A DNA stretch of 64,000 nucleotides. Source: Adineta steineri. Lineage: Eukaryota > Rotifera > Eurotatoria > Adinetida > Adinetidae. Positions 21,255-36,940 of the stretch are shown here, piece by piece. The stretch covers positions 458,440 through 522,439 of the forward strand of contig CAJNOI010000051.1 in NCBI GenBank assembly GCA_905250115.1, in the 5' to 3' direction. Position numbers and translations under genes: made by a program. Below the pieces are notes generated by a model. The model worked only from the letters and a program-made list of their open reading frames with translations, had not been told where the DNA came from and did not search any database. Numbering within the stretch: the stretch's first letter is position 1; each line of letters begins with the position of its first letter.

Positions 21255-21389
21255 AATAAATATCTATAAAACAAAAGGAAAAATTGTTAATAATAATTAA
21301 CTTATTTATTTTCAAAAGAAAAGAAAAAAAATGTCATGAGCAAAATTTATACAAGAGAAATTTCACAAAAAAATATCAAACAAATGAGT

Positions 21390-21397
21390 TTTATTTA
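21390..21397 (-). promoter_or_regulatory. Polyadenylation signal overlapping the WD40 gene stop codon
   Basis: On the minus strand the stop TAA is read within TAAATAAA, so the canonical AATAAA hexamer shares bases with the stop codon. The 3' UTR would be only a few tens of bases. Confidence 0.5.
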
Positions 21398-22489
21398 ATT
21401 GTCTTTCATATGTGCCAAACAAAATTTATCCAAACCACCATAAGCAAAAACTCGTCCACCTAACATTGAATCAAGTGCATAGATTGGTTTTGATAATGGT
21501 AAACGAGCTATTTCCTGATTTGTTTCCCAGTTAATAACATGACAAGCACTTGTACCACTACCAACAGCTAATACAGTTTTATTATCACATAATTGACCTG
21601 CATACATAAATTCACCATGTTCATTATCAGCATTTGGTACTTTCAATGTTTTTATAAGATTCATTGTTCGAAAATCCCATATTTGAAGTGAATTTGCACA
21701 TGTCCATGATGCTGTTAATATATCATTTCCACGTGCATCAATTCCTTCACCACAAATATGTGGTCCAGCTATTTCTTCTGTCATAGCATCTTTTTGCCGT
21801 ATATCCCATAATTTAACAACATTATCCCAACCAGCTGTTAATAAAATATTTTTATGTTCTGGATGAAATTTACATGCAAATGCTCGATAATAATGTCCAG
21901 TTGTACATGATAAATCATCGCTACGTATTTGTTCTAATTGTGTATCAATACGTTGATTATGATATTTATGAACAATAATATTTTTTTCACTATCATATAC
22001 ACGAATATGTGCATCTTTACCAACAGTAGCAAAATTTTTACCATCAATTGAAAAATCCATTGATGTTAATTCATTATCAGGTTCATATGCAATAACACTT
22101 AATACATTTGTTTTTTTATCAACTTGTCGAATAGTTCCATCAACACATACAGCATATAAATGATCTGTTGCAAGTGGATGCCATTTCATTGACATTATTG
22201 GTAAATCCATTGAAAGACGACGTAAATGTTCAATAGGTGGTAAACTACTTGCACAATATTCATTTATTTCTTTACCATTTGTAACTGAAAATAAACGTAT
22301 AGATCCATCACCATAACCCACAGCGACTTGATCTAATTCATCAGAAAAACGTAATGAAAAAATACCACCATGTGAATGAACATCATGAGAAAATAAATTT
22401 GTTGCACTACGAAAATTATCAATTAATTTTATTCCAACTGTTAATGCACGAGATGCAACAATTGCATCTTCAAGACGACGTTTAGCCAT
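21395..22489 (-). CDS. Seven-bladed WD40-repeat protein, intronless, function unknown
   Basis: A single-exon frame of 364 residues starting MAKRRLEDAIVASRAL. After a short N-terminal helix, about seven WD-like repeats can be read, for example DQVAVGYGDGSIRLFSV, KNFATVGKDAHIRVYD, NILLTAGWDNVVKLWDIR, ILTASWTCANSLQIWDFR and RVFAYGGLDKFCLAHM. The protein is almost entirely a single propeller with no extra domain, so it is presumably a protein-interaction scaffold. I do not recognise a named ortholog. Being intronless among intron-rich neighbours suggests retroposition or horizontal origin, but WD40 proteins are too common to decide. The stop codon overlaps an AATAAA polyadenylation signal. It is tandem with, and starts 1.2 kb upstream of, the CEP126-like gene on the same strand. 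Confidence 0.85.
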   Translation of the reverse strand: MAKRRLEDAIVASRALTVGIKLIDNFRSATNLFSHDVHSHGGIFSLRFSDELDQVAVGYGDGSIRLFSVTNGKEINEYCASSLPPIEHLRRLSMDLPIMSMKWHPLATDHLYAVCVDGTIRQVDKKTNVLSVIAYEPDNELTSMDFSIDGKNFATVGKDAHIRVYDSEKNIIVHKYHNQRIDTQLEQIRSDDLSCTTGHYYRAFACKFHPEHKNILLTAGWDNVVKLWDIRQKDAMTEEIAGPHICGEGIDARGNDILTASWTCANSLQIWDFRTMNLIKTLKVPNADNEHGEFMYAGQLCDNKTVLAVGSGTSACHVINWETNQEIARLPLSKPIYALDSMLGGRVFAYGGLDKFCLAHMKDN

Positions 22490-22732
22490 AATTTAAAGTA
22501 TAACGTTAATACAACTCCTATATTCTCGTTTCTTTTTTTTTTTATTAGGATTTTACTTTTTATCTCCATTAAAGTCATTGAAACACATGGTAACCAATAA
22601 ATGCATTTGTTTTATATATTAATGCATTCATACATATTGTTCTATTCATATACGCACAAACCAATCAAAATATATGATTTAAAAAAAAAAAGGAAAAAAG
22701 TTTTTTTTTCCAACATTCATTCATTTAACGTC

Positions 22733-23925
22733 ATGCGATTCTTAGTGAAATTAGCTGCTTCAACTGTTGGAGTTTTATGTACAACAGCATCTGCTTATTT
22801 ACTTGTTGATGAAAAAAAACGATATGGTGTTGTATTTGCTGCAACTGTAGTTCAATCACCAACTGATAGTAATATTGATCTAGTCAAACCAGATCAACAA
22901 TTAATTTCAACTCCAATACGATCGAATGAACGATGGAATTGGAATTGGGATGGGTTAGTTTATTTACTTCATTTTTAATTAATTCATTTTTTTCGTATAT
23001 GTAGTCGTCATTCTGAAATGAGTAAAAGTCGTGTTGTTAGACATATTTATCTTGTTCGACATGGACAATATCTAACACGAACGAAATTTGAAGATCAAAA
23101 ACAATTGACTGAATTAGGTTTGTATCATTGTTAATAGATTATTTTATTTTATTTTATTTGTATATTTAGGTAATGAACAAGCTGATTGGGCAGGTCGAGC
23201 ATTAGTTGAATCAAAGATTTCATTTACTCGTTTTGTACAATCAGGTCTTATTCGTGCTATTCAAACAGCATCAATTATTAATAAATATTTGAAATTTAAG
23301 AAAATTGAACAAGATATTGATCTTAATGAAGGGTATAATTAAATATTAGATTTTATATTTTAATTAATATTTATTTAGATTTCCATTTCTTCCTGAACCA
23401 GCTGGAAGATTTGCTGATGATGTTGCTAAAGTATAAATTGAGTATTATCTTTAGGGAATACAAAACTTAATTTTTCTAAATAGGGTCGTTTGGAATTAGA
23501 AACCGATCGAATGGAAAGAGCTTTTCATCGTTATATTCATCGACCACCTCCGACTCAAACTGAAGATTCACATGAACTTATTGTATGTCATGCTAATGTT
23601 ATTCGTTATTTTGTTTGTCGGTAAGTATTTATTTATAGAATTTTATTCTTAGAAAATTATTTTTCGCTAGAGCATTACAAATACCAGCTGATGCTTGGCT
23701 TCGTTTTAATCTATTCCATTGTTCAATTACTCATCTTGTCTTTACAGCAGATGGTCGAGTTATTTGTTATGGTATTGGTGATGTTGGACATGTGCCACAA
23801 GAACGACGCTCGTATGTTTAAAAAAAAAAGAAAATTAAAGGAATGATTTTACTAACATCCATTCCAGTATAAGACGACCAAGTAGAGACCAAGAACAACA
23901 ACAACAACAATCAGTAACTGCATAA
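22733..23925 (+). CDS. PGAM5: PGAM5-like mitochondrial serine/threonine phosphatase
   Basis: Seven exons (22733-22953, 23005-23117, 23170-23332, 23379-23430, 23484-23620, 23671-23811, 23868-23925) join in phase to 294 residues. PGAM5 is a histidine-phosphatase-fold protein phosphatase of the inner mitochondrial membrane, acting in mitophagy and cell-death signalling. Residues about 3-25 form one hydrophobic segment, the expected membrane anchor. The segment [10 protein letters not shown] corresponds to the WDPNWD multimerisation motif of vertebrate PGAM5. Catalytic histidines are H93 in LVRHGQY and H219 in [16 protein letters not shown]; the C-terminal part [13 protein letters not shown] is also conserved. 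A glutamine-rich tail ([12 protein letters not shown]) ends the protein. All introns are 46-52 bp except short variants. No splice acceptor is evident directly before the ATG, unlike several neighbours. Confidence 0.93.
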
Positions 23926-24741
23926 TAGACTTTACTATTTTATGTATGCAAGTATGTCTCCGTTCCTTCTTCGTAGACTAATTGTATATTTGAATGCACT
24001 AATATATATTGTTAATCTGTCATGCACTGTAGAAGTATCTTTGTTGTATTTAAAGAAGCAAACGACAATTATTTTAACTTCGTCTTTATCTTATTTTTAG
24101 ATATATAATATAGGAATTCATCAAACCGCCATTAAATAATAAACAATTGAATACTAATAGACGAAAATAACTTTGTATAACTTCGATCAAATATTATTTG
24201 TTTTAGGAAATAAAATTTCACATTAAAAAATCTATTTCTACTGCAGAAAATTATTATCTTATAGTTATTATAAGGATTTAGATTTTATATGCAAACTGAC
24301 TAAATTATAATATTTGTCTTTATGTTTTTTATATAAATCCACTAGTGGAATCTAACTGTAATATAATATATACATTGAATAAACGTGGCACCAATCTATT
24401 TCATTTGTATAATAGTCAATCTAGTATTCAGTGTGACATTCACCTTGGATGAACGTATGTCGAATACAAATGTATGTAGATGTGGCACGTGATTGAAAAC
24501 TTCAATAGTTAGATAGATACCATCAATAAATGAATTTCACTGACGAACACCAAAAGATAATATCAATTTTTTTGTATTTGACATTGAATGAAAAAGTAGG
24601 TCAATTTTATTGTCAAAGTCAACAGTTGAACACTTTATATATAATGAAAAATATTTCAATTTGAGTGTTCTATAAAAATAATGTACAAACTATTCAGCAA
24701 TCCTAAACGAATAATATCACTACTACAATCATGATTATGAT

Positions 24742-24857
24742 GCTATAATTAGAGGTGCAAGCCGATCGGTTAAGCCGCCGCTGCTGACGGGCGAAAAAAG
24801 CTTGAAATTTTTAAGCCGCCGCCGATCCACTCATCGGCTTACAATTCTAGCTATAAT
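24742..24857. mobile_element. 100-bp hAT-type MITE with 8-bp target duplication
   Basis: The element spans 24750-24849 and is bracketed by exact 8-bp direct repeats GCTATAAT (24742-24749 and 24850-24857). Its ends are TAGAGGTGCAAGCCGAT on the left and, reverse-complemented, TAGAATTGTAAGCCGAT on the right: 17-bp terminal inverted repeats with three mismatches. The ends fit the hAT-type YAGRG start, and 8-bp target duplication is the hAT hallmark. The interior is far GC-richer than the surroundings (AAGCCGCCG repeated in inverted form) and encodes nothing, so it is non-autonomous. Confidence 0.85.
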
Positions 24858-25285
24858 TCTTTATTTTGTTCGTTCTTCTAAGATTCTCAAGAGCACGATT
24901 TTGGCTCAGGAAAACGAGATGAAATTTGTATCTAACAGAATATTTTTGCGTTCGACATTATCGCAGTAGAGGATTAGAATCATTTCACCTGCTAAAACTT
25001 GAAAGTTTAATATCTTAAATGAAAAGGATTACGAAATGAAATATGAGCTGTGAAGTGGTGAAATCACTTCTCATATCTCTCTCATTAGCCTAGAAACATC
25101 TACAACTAATCATATAATAATTGTAAACAATACTTTTCTCATTCAAAAGACAGTATCGAATAATTATCAAACGATCTTGACATTTTTTTCAGAAAAAAAT
25201 TAAAAATACTAGATTATCATATTTACATATTTACGATATAAAAGTTTTCATCAATAATATAATGCCCTCTATCTACTTTTTATTG

Positions 25286-25307
25286 ATAACCAATTCCTAT
25301 TGGTTAT
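25286..25307. repeat. Perfect short hairpin
   Basis: ATAACCAAT and its exact reverse complement ATTGGTTAT are separated by the four bases TCCT. No function is apparent; it lies 150 bases upstream of the CCDC86 start. Confidence 0.6.
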
Positions 25308-25454
25308 AAATGTCTTGCTTCTAGAAAGAAGAACAATATTCACCACCCCAAATAAACTAAACTTGCGTAAATAACTTCATTCATTCATCATAAATTGATT
25401 TCATGAAAATATCGATAACTATGATCCATTGAACAAAAAATTTTCATATTTTAG

Positions 25455-26025
25455 ATGGATACAGAAACATCAGCTAAACAGGAAAAAGAACGGTTAAATG
25501 CTATTCCAAAAGGTAAACCAAAAGGTGGTCGAACATGGAAATTAACCAAAGGAAGGTAAAATAACTAATTAATATATGATCTATTTAATTCTACATATTA
25601 TATTTTCTTCGTAGATATTCTGCTATTACTCGACCAAAATCGCTCAAACTTACATATGACGAACGTATGAAAATGAAAGCTGATTTAAAAGAAACTCGTG
25701 GTCGTGAAAAAGAAATGTGGAATGCTGTCAATGAAAAACGAGATGTATAAAAAAAAATCTTTCCAATTTCTTAATTATTTTCAACTAATATTTATTTAGA
25801 AACTCAAACAACGACAAAAAGAAAATAAAGAACGTCGCGAAGCTAATGAACGTAAAGGTGAAGTTGTTCAAGTGGTATGTAAAATCAAATAATTAATTCT
25901 TAAATCTAAATTAATTTTATTCTTAGATCAAAAACCCCGCTAAATTAAAACGAATGAAAAAGAAAGCATTACGTTCTATACAAAAACGCGATCTTGATAA
26001 AATAAAAAATAAAAAAGAGACATAA
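25455..26025 (+). CDS. CCDC86: CCDC86 / Cgr1-family nucleolar rRNA-processing protein
   Basis: Four exons (25455-25555, 25615-25744, 25800-25874, 25927-26025) give 134 residues. The yeast relative Cgr1 works in 60S ribosome biogenesis and vertebrate CCDC86 is nucleolar and perichromosomal. The family core is clear: IPKGKPKGGRTWKLTKGRYS at the N-terminus, then highly basic coiled coil, then NERKGEVVQVIKNPAKLKRM followed by KKKALRSIQKRDLDKI. The protein is much shorter than vertebrate CCDC86 because it lacks the long acidic N-terminal region; it is Cgr1-sized. The ATG is preceded immediately by a splice acceptor (CATATTTTAG), with no upstream exon visible, suggesting a spliced leader is added there. 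The SRRM2/Cwc21 gene begins 58 bp downstream on the same strand. Confidence 0.93.
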
Positions 26026-26083
26026 TTCATTGTTATGTTTATAATGTTTTGTTTTTTTTTTCGTTTTTCTTTTCAGATAAATA
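26026..26083 (+). promoter_or_regulatory. 58-bp operon-like intercistronic spacer with trans-splice-type acceptor
   Basis: Between the CCDC86 stop and the SRRM2 ATG lie a long T-rich tract (26047-26073) and CAG (26074-26076), a strong 3' splice site with no partner donor in view; seven bases later comes the ATG. There is no room for an independent promoter. Confidence 0.6.
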
Positions 26084-27105
26084 ATGTATAACGGTATTGG
26101 TATAACAACTGCACGTGGTACTGGTACGAATGGTTATGTTCAAAAAAATTTATCTTTTGTTCCTACAAAACGCGAACGTGTTGAATATGTTAAAGATGTT
26201 GAATTAAAAAAACTTGAAACATTAATTGAAAAAAAAGGGAATGCTGAAATTCTTGAACATGAAAAAAAACGTCGAGTTGAAGTTAAATGTATGGAAATGC
26301 GTGATATGATGTTAAATAATGGGTTTGTTTTTTTCTATAAGATTATGTGTGTGATAATAATTCTCTTTTTATTCTATTAATAGATATGATGAAGAAGTTA
26401 CAAATCAAAAAGTACAAAAATTTCGTAAAATGCTTATTGAACGTGAAGGAATTTATGATAAAACTGATATTGAATATGATGAATTTGGACGTCCTGTGTA
26501 AGTTTATATCTTGTTTTTCCTGAAGGAAGAATACGATTGGTTCGACTATTTATTTATTATTATATGTATATTTTTTTAGTTCAAAAGAAACCCATCAATT
26601 GGCACAAGCTAATGATGAAAAAAATCGAAAATTGCGTGAAGCATTTGGTATTGGAGAATTTGATCGAAAGAAAATAGCCGAACGAAAAACTGAAGAAATA
26701 AAAGAAATGGAACGACGTAAAGCTGAAATAGTTAGCAAACAATATACGTAAGATTTATTTAATATGAATATTTTAATTTCTCTTCTTTTTTTTTCTAAAT
26801 AGAATTGTTCAAGATGAAGATGAAGAAGATGAAGTAGAAGAACAAGAGCCCGAAGAACGACAACCAGTAAAAAAAGATAAAGAAAAAAAAGATCATCATC
26901 GTCATAAATCTCGAGATGAAAAAAAAAGGAAAACATCACCTGAAGTTACTAAAGAACGTAGTAGTCATAAACAGTAAGTTAAATATATTGACAAACAAAA
27001 AACCCACTAATCTTATTATTTTTATTTAGTTCAAAAAAACATCGAAAGGAACATAGTGATGAAGAAGAATCACGTCATCGTCGACGTCGTGAAAGATCAC
27101 CTTAA
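26084..27105 (+). CDS. SRRM2: SRRM2/Cwc21 family spliceosomal protein
   Basis: Five exons (26084-26322, 26384-26497, 26580-26747, 26803-26973, 27030-27105) give 255 residues. Cwc21/SRRM2 sits near the spliceosome catalytic centre, contacting Prp8 and U5 snRNP. The N-terminus MYNGIGITTARGTGTNGYVQ is the diagnostic cwf21-family start, and the cwf21 helical region follows (HEKKRRVEVKCMEMRDMM). ETHQLAQANDEKNRKLREAF with GIGEFD is another conserved block. The C-terminal third is acidic then basic/RS-like (HRRRRERSP), but far shorter than the giant RS tail of vertebrate SRRM2, so it resembles yeast Cwc21 in size. It lies 58 bp after CCDC86; see the spacer entry. The family call is certain; SRRM2 versus a generic Cwc21 name is a matter of convention. 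Confidence 0.93.
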
Positions 27106-27732
27106 GATTGAATTAATTTCATTGTTTTTTTCTGTATAAATTGTCATCGTTTTGTTTATGTCAACGCGAAATGTCTTTTCTGCTTTATTAAATGTAAAAT
27201 CTTATTCTTGTTCTATGATATCATTCATTTAAATACGTTATTTCATCGAACAAATCAAATTTATATATATACATGAAAAATTTTGATCATTAATGAATCT
27301 AAAAATGTTCACGACCATAACTCCTGTTTTCTAAGATATACGAATGTCGGTGACACGCCAATAATTCTTGTGAAGATAGAGAGACTAATGCTATTAAAAT
27401 ACTTTTAGTCTAAATAAATATATTTATAATCAAAAAAAGTGCATGAATAAATGATATATCTTCTTTCTGAATATTCTCATATAAATTTTAAAAATTTCTC
27501 ATTATTCATAGAAATTTAGATGATCTTTTTGTAATCAAAAAAAAATTATTTTATATTTACATACGATATATATTCTTGCATAGAGTGACATCATTATTTT
27601 TTCTATTCTGTTAAAGTTTGTTATATGTTAAGGATTGACCGTTTGATTTGTTTTATTTTTCGTTCTAATCAATTTGAATTCACAGTCAAGTTATTGTTTA
27701 GAATATTTTTATTCATTATTTCATTTTTTCAG
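27106..27732. other. Intergenic region between SRRM2 and SMC5
   Basis: 627 bp, AT-rich, presumably the SRRM2 3' UTR followed by the SMC5 upstream region. It ends with a polypyrimidine tract and CAG acceptor (TTCATTTTTTCAG) directly abutting the SMC5 ATG. No coding signal. Confidence 0.6.
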
Positions 27733-32846
<5,114 letters not shown>

Positions 32847-33037
32847 TTATACAAACATCTTTATGTCAGATTTATTTCTATTTCTTCTTTTTTTTTGGTT
32901 CTATGGTAGAGAAAAAAAATATTCTAAATTCAAATCTTCCGATTGCTTATCCCTTGGTGTAAATATAGATCAATCGTTTACTTATTTTCTTTATTTCTTA
33001 TTGTTCATGTATTACTTAATTGATTAGAAAAGATTTA

Positions 33038-33043
33038 AATAAA
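33038..33043 (+). promoter_or_regulatory. Candidate SMC5 polyadenylation signal
   Basis: A canonical AATAAA occurs 192 bases after the SMC5 stop codon, shortly before the convergent ASB-like gene's end at 33121. The position is plausible but unproven. Confidence 0.4.
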
Positions 33044-33120
33044 ATTATAAGATATAAGGAGTAAAACATCGGATTTATTGTATAAATTTTAAGAATAGAT
33101 ACATTACAAAAAGGAAAGAA

Positions 33121-34622
33121 TTATGTTTGTTTATTAAACATAATATATTTATACAATTGATTATTTAATTGACTTTGATCTTTGAGAGTTGAAAGACGTT
33201 TAAAACCATCATTGAATGAATTAAAAAAATACCGGCGAAGACTTAAACGACAGAGTTCTTTTAATGTTCGAGTTTCACCTAAAATTAAATTTAATAATCA
33301 AAATTCTAATGATACAAAAACATACAAATCCATTTTATGAATATAGATTGATCAAGTTCAACAACACAAATAGGTTCGCAACAAAATTCTAAACGTGGTT
33401 TAAAATAATTAATACCATCTGGTTCAATACGTATTGCATGTAATTGAAATTGAGATTCAATATTTGCTCCTAAATATGATTATTTTAAAAAGAAAAAACA
33501 AACGATACAAATTTGTAATAGAATGAAATTTTACCATGGTCATACATTAATTGTATATAATGTCGGCGTCCTTTTAAATTTGTATCGAATAATTGTACAC
33601 CAAATGAACGAATTGTATTTCGATGAAGATTTATAGATGGATGAGCACCAAGTTCTAATAAAGTTTTGAATACATTAAAATAACCGCGAACAAATGCTTC
33701 AGCAAGCGGTGCAAGATGATGCATGGATTTAATTCCATTTAAACTTGCACCATAGTTATGAAGTAACTACATATAAAAATTATTAGTCTTACTATTAAAA
33801 AATCCTATTGAAATATATATACTTCAATCATTCTGGGGTCATCATTAAGTACAGCAATATCTATAGGTCGAGATGCATATATATCTTTTTCGGAAATATT
33901 TGGATTCGCACCTGAATATATTTGAAATTTCTTCTATATATGTACGTGCGAATATTTTTATTAAATCTACCTGCTTCTAGTAAAATACGAGCAACTTGTG
34001 TCCATTCTCGTCGAATAGCAATATGTAATGGACGCATCTCATAAAAAGGATTCCCATTTGGTGATGCACCACGTTTTAAAAGTATTTGACAAATATGTAA
34101 TGCTGATAATTCTTCATATGGTGGAATAAATGTATTATTCTCTTGTTCAACTTCATTTTCATTTTCATTAGATTCTTGACGACCTAATTTAATTCAAGAT
34201 TGTTTGAAGAAAAATCAAGAAGAATCAATTATTTTATCATGCAAAGTCTAATATCTATGAGAGCAACTAGATATAATTAATTCGCAAATAACAAAATATC
34301 ATGCATTCCTACCACCAAGTATATTAATATGCATCAATGTTAAACCAACACATGATGTTTGATTAATATTATCTTCATCAGCAAATATCGAATTTTTAAA
34401 ATGCTCATCTACTTTATTTTGATCATTAATTATCTTTTGTAAATCAATTAAAAATTGAAGAAAATATTTCTCACAGAAATATTCTCCGGTGCTATTTGGA
34501 TTAAGTACTAGAAAAATGATGTATTTGGTTTTTTTTATATTCTTATTTATTCGAAATAAGAACTTACAAAGACTAGAACATACAGTACATTTATTTCTTC
34601 TTGTATATTTCTGACTATGCAT
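33121..34622 (-). CDS. Ankyrin-repeat protein with C-terminal SOCS box (ASB-like)
   Basis: Start ATG 34620-34622 (MHSQKYTRRNKC), first exons 34622-34568 and 34507-34313, then about five more; stop at 33121-33123. Ankyrin repeats can be read in RPLHIAIRREWTQVARILLE followed by AGANPN, and RPIDIAVLNDDPRMIELLHN followed by YGAS, plus FKTLLELGAHPSINLHRNTI. The C-terminal TLKELCRLSLRRYFFNSFND is a SOCS-box BC-box (leucine, then LCR), which recruits elongin B/C and cullin-5. ASB proteins are substrate receptors of Cul5 ubiquitin ligases; the repeats would bind the substrate. I cannot say which ASB member it is. It lies 170 bp downstream of RPL29 on the same strand, with a splice acceptor (CATTTATAG, 34641-34642) ahead of its ATG. 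Confidence 0.8.
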
Positions 34623-34792
34623 AATTTTTCTTTTTTAAATCTATAAATGAGAATGTTGAAAAACTAAAGAAAATCATGTTGTTATATATATTTTATTCTT
34701 TTTTTCTTCTTAATTTCATTGTGTTTTAACAATATCATCAAAGAAAATGATATGCTCATACACAAAAATCAAAAACAACTAAGAAAACTTTT

Positions 34793-35380
34793 TTATTTTT
34801 TAGCAGCGGTTGTTGTTGTTGGTTTTGCTGGTGCTGGTTTGGCTGCTGCTGGTTTGGCTGTTGTTGATGTTGCTGCTGCGGCTGCTGCTGCATGTAATTT
34901 GGCTGATTTCTTTGATGTATGTGTACGTTTTTGACGTTTTTTAACTTCAGTTTTTGTTGTTTCGCCAGTAAAATAAGCAGTAACATTGTTTAATAATGAT
35001 GAAAGTGACCATGAAGATTTTTTTGGTTCAACTACACGAGCAACTCGTTTAACGACTTTACCTGCTGTACTTTGGCCACCGGCAATTTTAGCCTTTCGGG
35101 CTTTAAGTAAGTTTTTACGAGCAACACGGTTATGATGTTTGGTAAATTTTAAATTACGAACATATTTTGGATCAACCTAAACATACAGCAAAAGAATATT
35201 TGCCTTATTAATGTCTTAATTTAACGTACACCAGTTAAAGATGGAAATCGTTGCGATTGTGGTCGTTTGATTCCATTACGATGATCCTTTTTGTCTAATT
35301 AAAAACAAATGCATTCAGGAAAAGGAAAAATATTCATTTATACTTTGGTTATGATTGGTATGATTTTTGCTTTTAGCCAT
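34793..35380 (-). CDS. RPL29: 60S ribosomal protein eL29 (RPL29)
   Basis: Three exons (35380-35344, 35294-35230, 35176-34793) give 161 residues. Large-subunit ribosomal protein. MAKSKNHTNHNQNKKDHRNG followed by IKRPQSQRFPSLTGVDPKYV matches the eL29 family almost word for word, then LKFTKHHNRVARKNLLKARK. The tail is Ala/Pro/Thr/Lys-rich (AAAAAAATSTTAKPAAAKPA), as in animal RPL29, which also has a variable repetitive C-terminus. The gene lies between DENR (170 bp upstream) and the ASB-like gene (170 bp downstream) on the same strand. A 3' splice site (CCCATTTTTAG, 35408-35409) precedes the ATG by 27 bases. Confidence 0.95.
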
Positions 35381-35549
35381 TTGTTGTTCTTGTTTTTTTT
35401 TAGTTAACTAAAAATGGGCGATGAAGACCAGAGAAATCTAAAATCATATGAGAAAGTTGTGTACAATGTTGCACGCAAAGTAAATAGAAATAAAAAATAA
35501 CAATATTTTTTTTTATCGTACAACAAAAAAACACAATAGATATTTATAT

Positions 35550-36339
35550 TCAAGATTTATCTTCGATCAATTCAGGATTAATCTAAAAAGTGAAAATAAT
35601 AAATTTTAAATTTATCAAATATATGTGTATATACCTGATTCCATTTGTCTGGTAATAAATCAATAAGTTCACTAACAACATCACCTTGTATTGTCAATTC
35701 ATCATCACCTGATTTCGAACAACCACATGAAAATTTTTGGGCAAAAAATTTTCGCGCTAATTCAATATCAACTTCTACATAAAAAAAAGAAGAAAAATAT
35801 TATATTATTTATATTAAATATATATATTTCATACCATTCGATGCAAGACCTTGAATAATTGTAACAAATTTATTTCCTTTTCGTTGTTGTTTATTTAGTA
35901 CAATTCTTTGAGCTTCAAACTTTTTCTTTCCTTTTGGCATACCTTTACCACCGCGAGTTTGTCTTTTTTTTTCGCCACTTTTATCATCATTAGCATTCCC
36001 TGATGCTTGCATTTGATTTAATAAATCAGGTAATGTACGTTCGAGCCATTCACGGCATCGTTCAGGATCTTCAAATATGGAATAAATGAAATAAATTCAT
36101 TTTTTTGTTGTTTATTTACCTGCGCCATATTCACAATATTCAAGTGGTAGAGAGCATTCTGTAGGGATATATTGAACGAGTAATTAATTCATAAGAATCG
36201 AAAGAAGAAGAAACTGACCGCCGCAATATTGGATATTTAGTGGATATTGAATATCATGTTTTGGGCCGGGATAATTGACTTGAACAGAAATTGGATTACT
36301 GCTATTAGATTCGATATCATCACTTAGTGCTTCGGCCAT
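35550..36339 (-). CDS. DENR: DENR, density-regulated protein (SUI1-domain translation factor)
   Basis: Five exons (36339-36219, 36158-36120, 36068-35835, 35774-35635, 35582-35550) give 188 residues, close to the ~198 of vertebrate DENR. DENR partners MCT-1 in translation re-initiation and recycling of post-termination 40S subunits. The N-terminal zinc-knuckle block reads YPLNIQYCGECSLPLEYCEY then DPERCREWLERTLPD. A basic linker (KKRQTRGGKGMPKGKKK) leads to the SUI1 domain: FVTIIQGLASNEVDIELARK followed by FFAQKFSCGCSKSGDDELTI and QGD. It is the upstream member of a same-strand series DENR-RPL29-ASB with about 170-bp gaps. No acceptor is seen just before its own ATG. Confidence 0.95.
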
Positions 36340-36940
36340 AATTCGATAAATAACAGGGGAAAAAGAAAAGATATTTGAATGAGATGAATATGTGGATGTT
36401 TACGTTTGTTGTGTTTTTTGAAAGTATGGATGAGAGAATAATATGGATGATGGAGGAAATTGAGACAAGCATTATGATTGGTTTTAAAAGAACATTCGTT
36501 CGATTTCTTATGTATTATTTATGGTGGTATATATTAATAACGACATCTTTTGATAATATAAAATATATGCTAACGATTGTCGTTTTTAATTTATATATAT
36601 TTTTTATTTTTATATTTGAATTTTATTTATTTTCAAAAAAAAAATACGTTCAATATGAATAATATAATTTCTATTATTATCATCGATCTCCGCATCATTC
36701 GCACAAGTCATCATTAAAATTTAACTTGGTGTGTGGGTCTAGTCAAATTTCATAAGAAATTAGATAACATTATCCTTGTAGTTTCGCTTTCTTTTCTACT
36801 GCCTGTTAATTTTATATCAAGGATATATGTATGTAGAACGGAAAAAAAAAGAATGAATTCAAATTCTAGATATATTCATTTTAAATAAGCTAAAAGATAT
36901 TTGAAGCATATACAAAATAACATGCACATTTGAAAATAAT
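36340..36940. other. Intergenic region between DENR start and PDZ gene end
   Basis: About 600 bp, AT-rich. A 95-codon plus-strand open frame (36375-36662) is low in complexity and unsupported. The DENR promoter or 5' UTR and the PDZ gene's 3' UTR must lie here; no specific element is recognisable. Confidence 0.5.

Larger units (their letters stand above)
23926..25454. other. Intergenic region with one hAT-like MITE
   Basis: About 1.5 kb between PGAM5 and CCDC86. Possible PGAM5 polyadenylation signals (for example AATAAT/AATAAA variants near 24133-24145 and 24378) are present. The only structured element is the 100-bp MITE at 24750-24849; a perfect 9-bp-arm hairpin lies at 25286-25307. No coding signal was seen. 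Confidence 0.6.

Noticed and set aside
34719..34934. Plus-strand Ala/Val-rich open frame
   Set aside because: It is the antisense shadow of the RPL29 Ala/Pro/Lys tail; the minus-strand gene is unambiguous.
36375..36662. 95-codon plus-strand frame (MNEMNMWMFTF)
   Set aside because: Biased composition, no homology recognised, lies in the DENR upstream region on the opposite strand.
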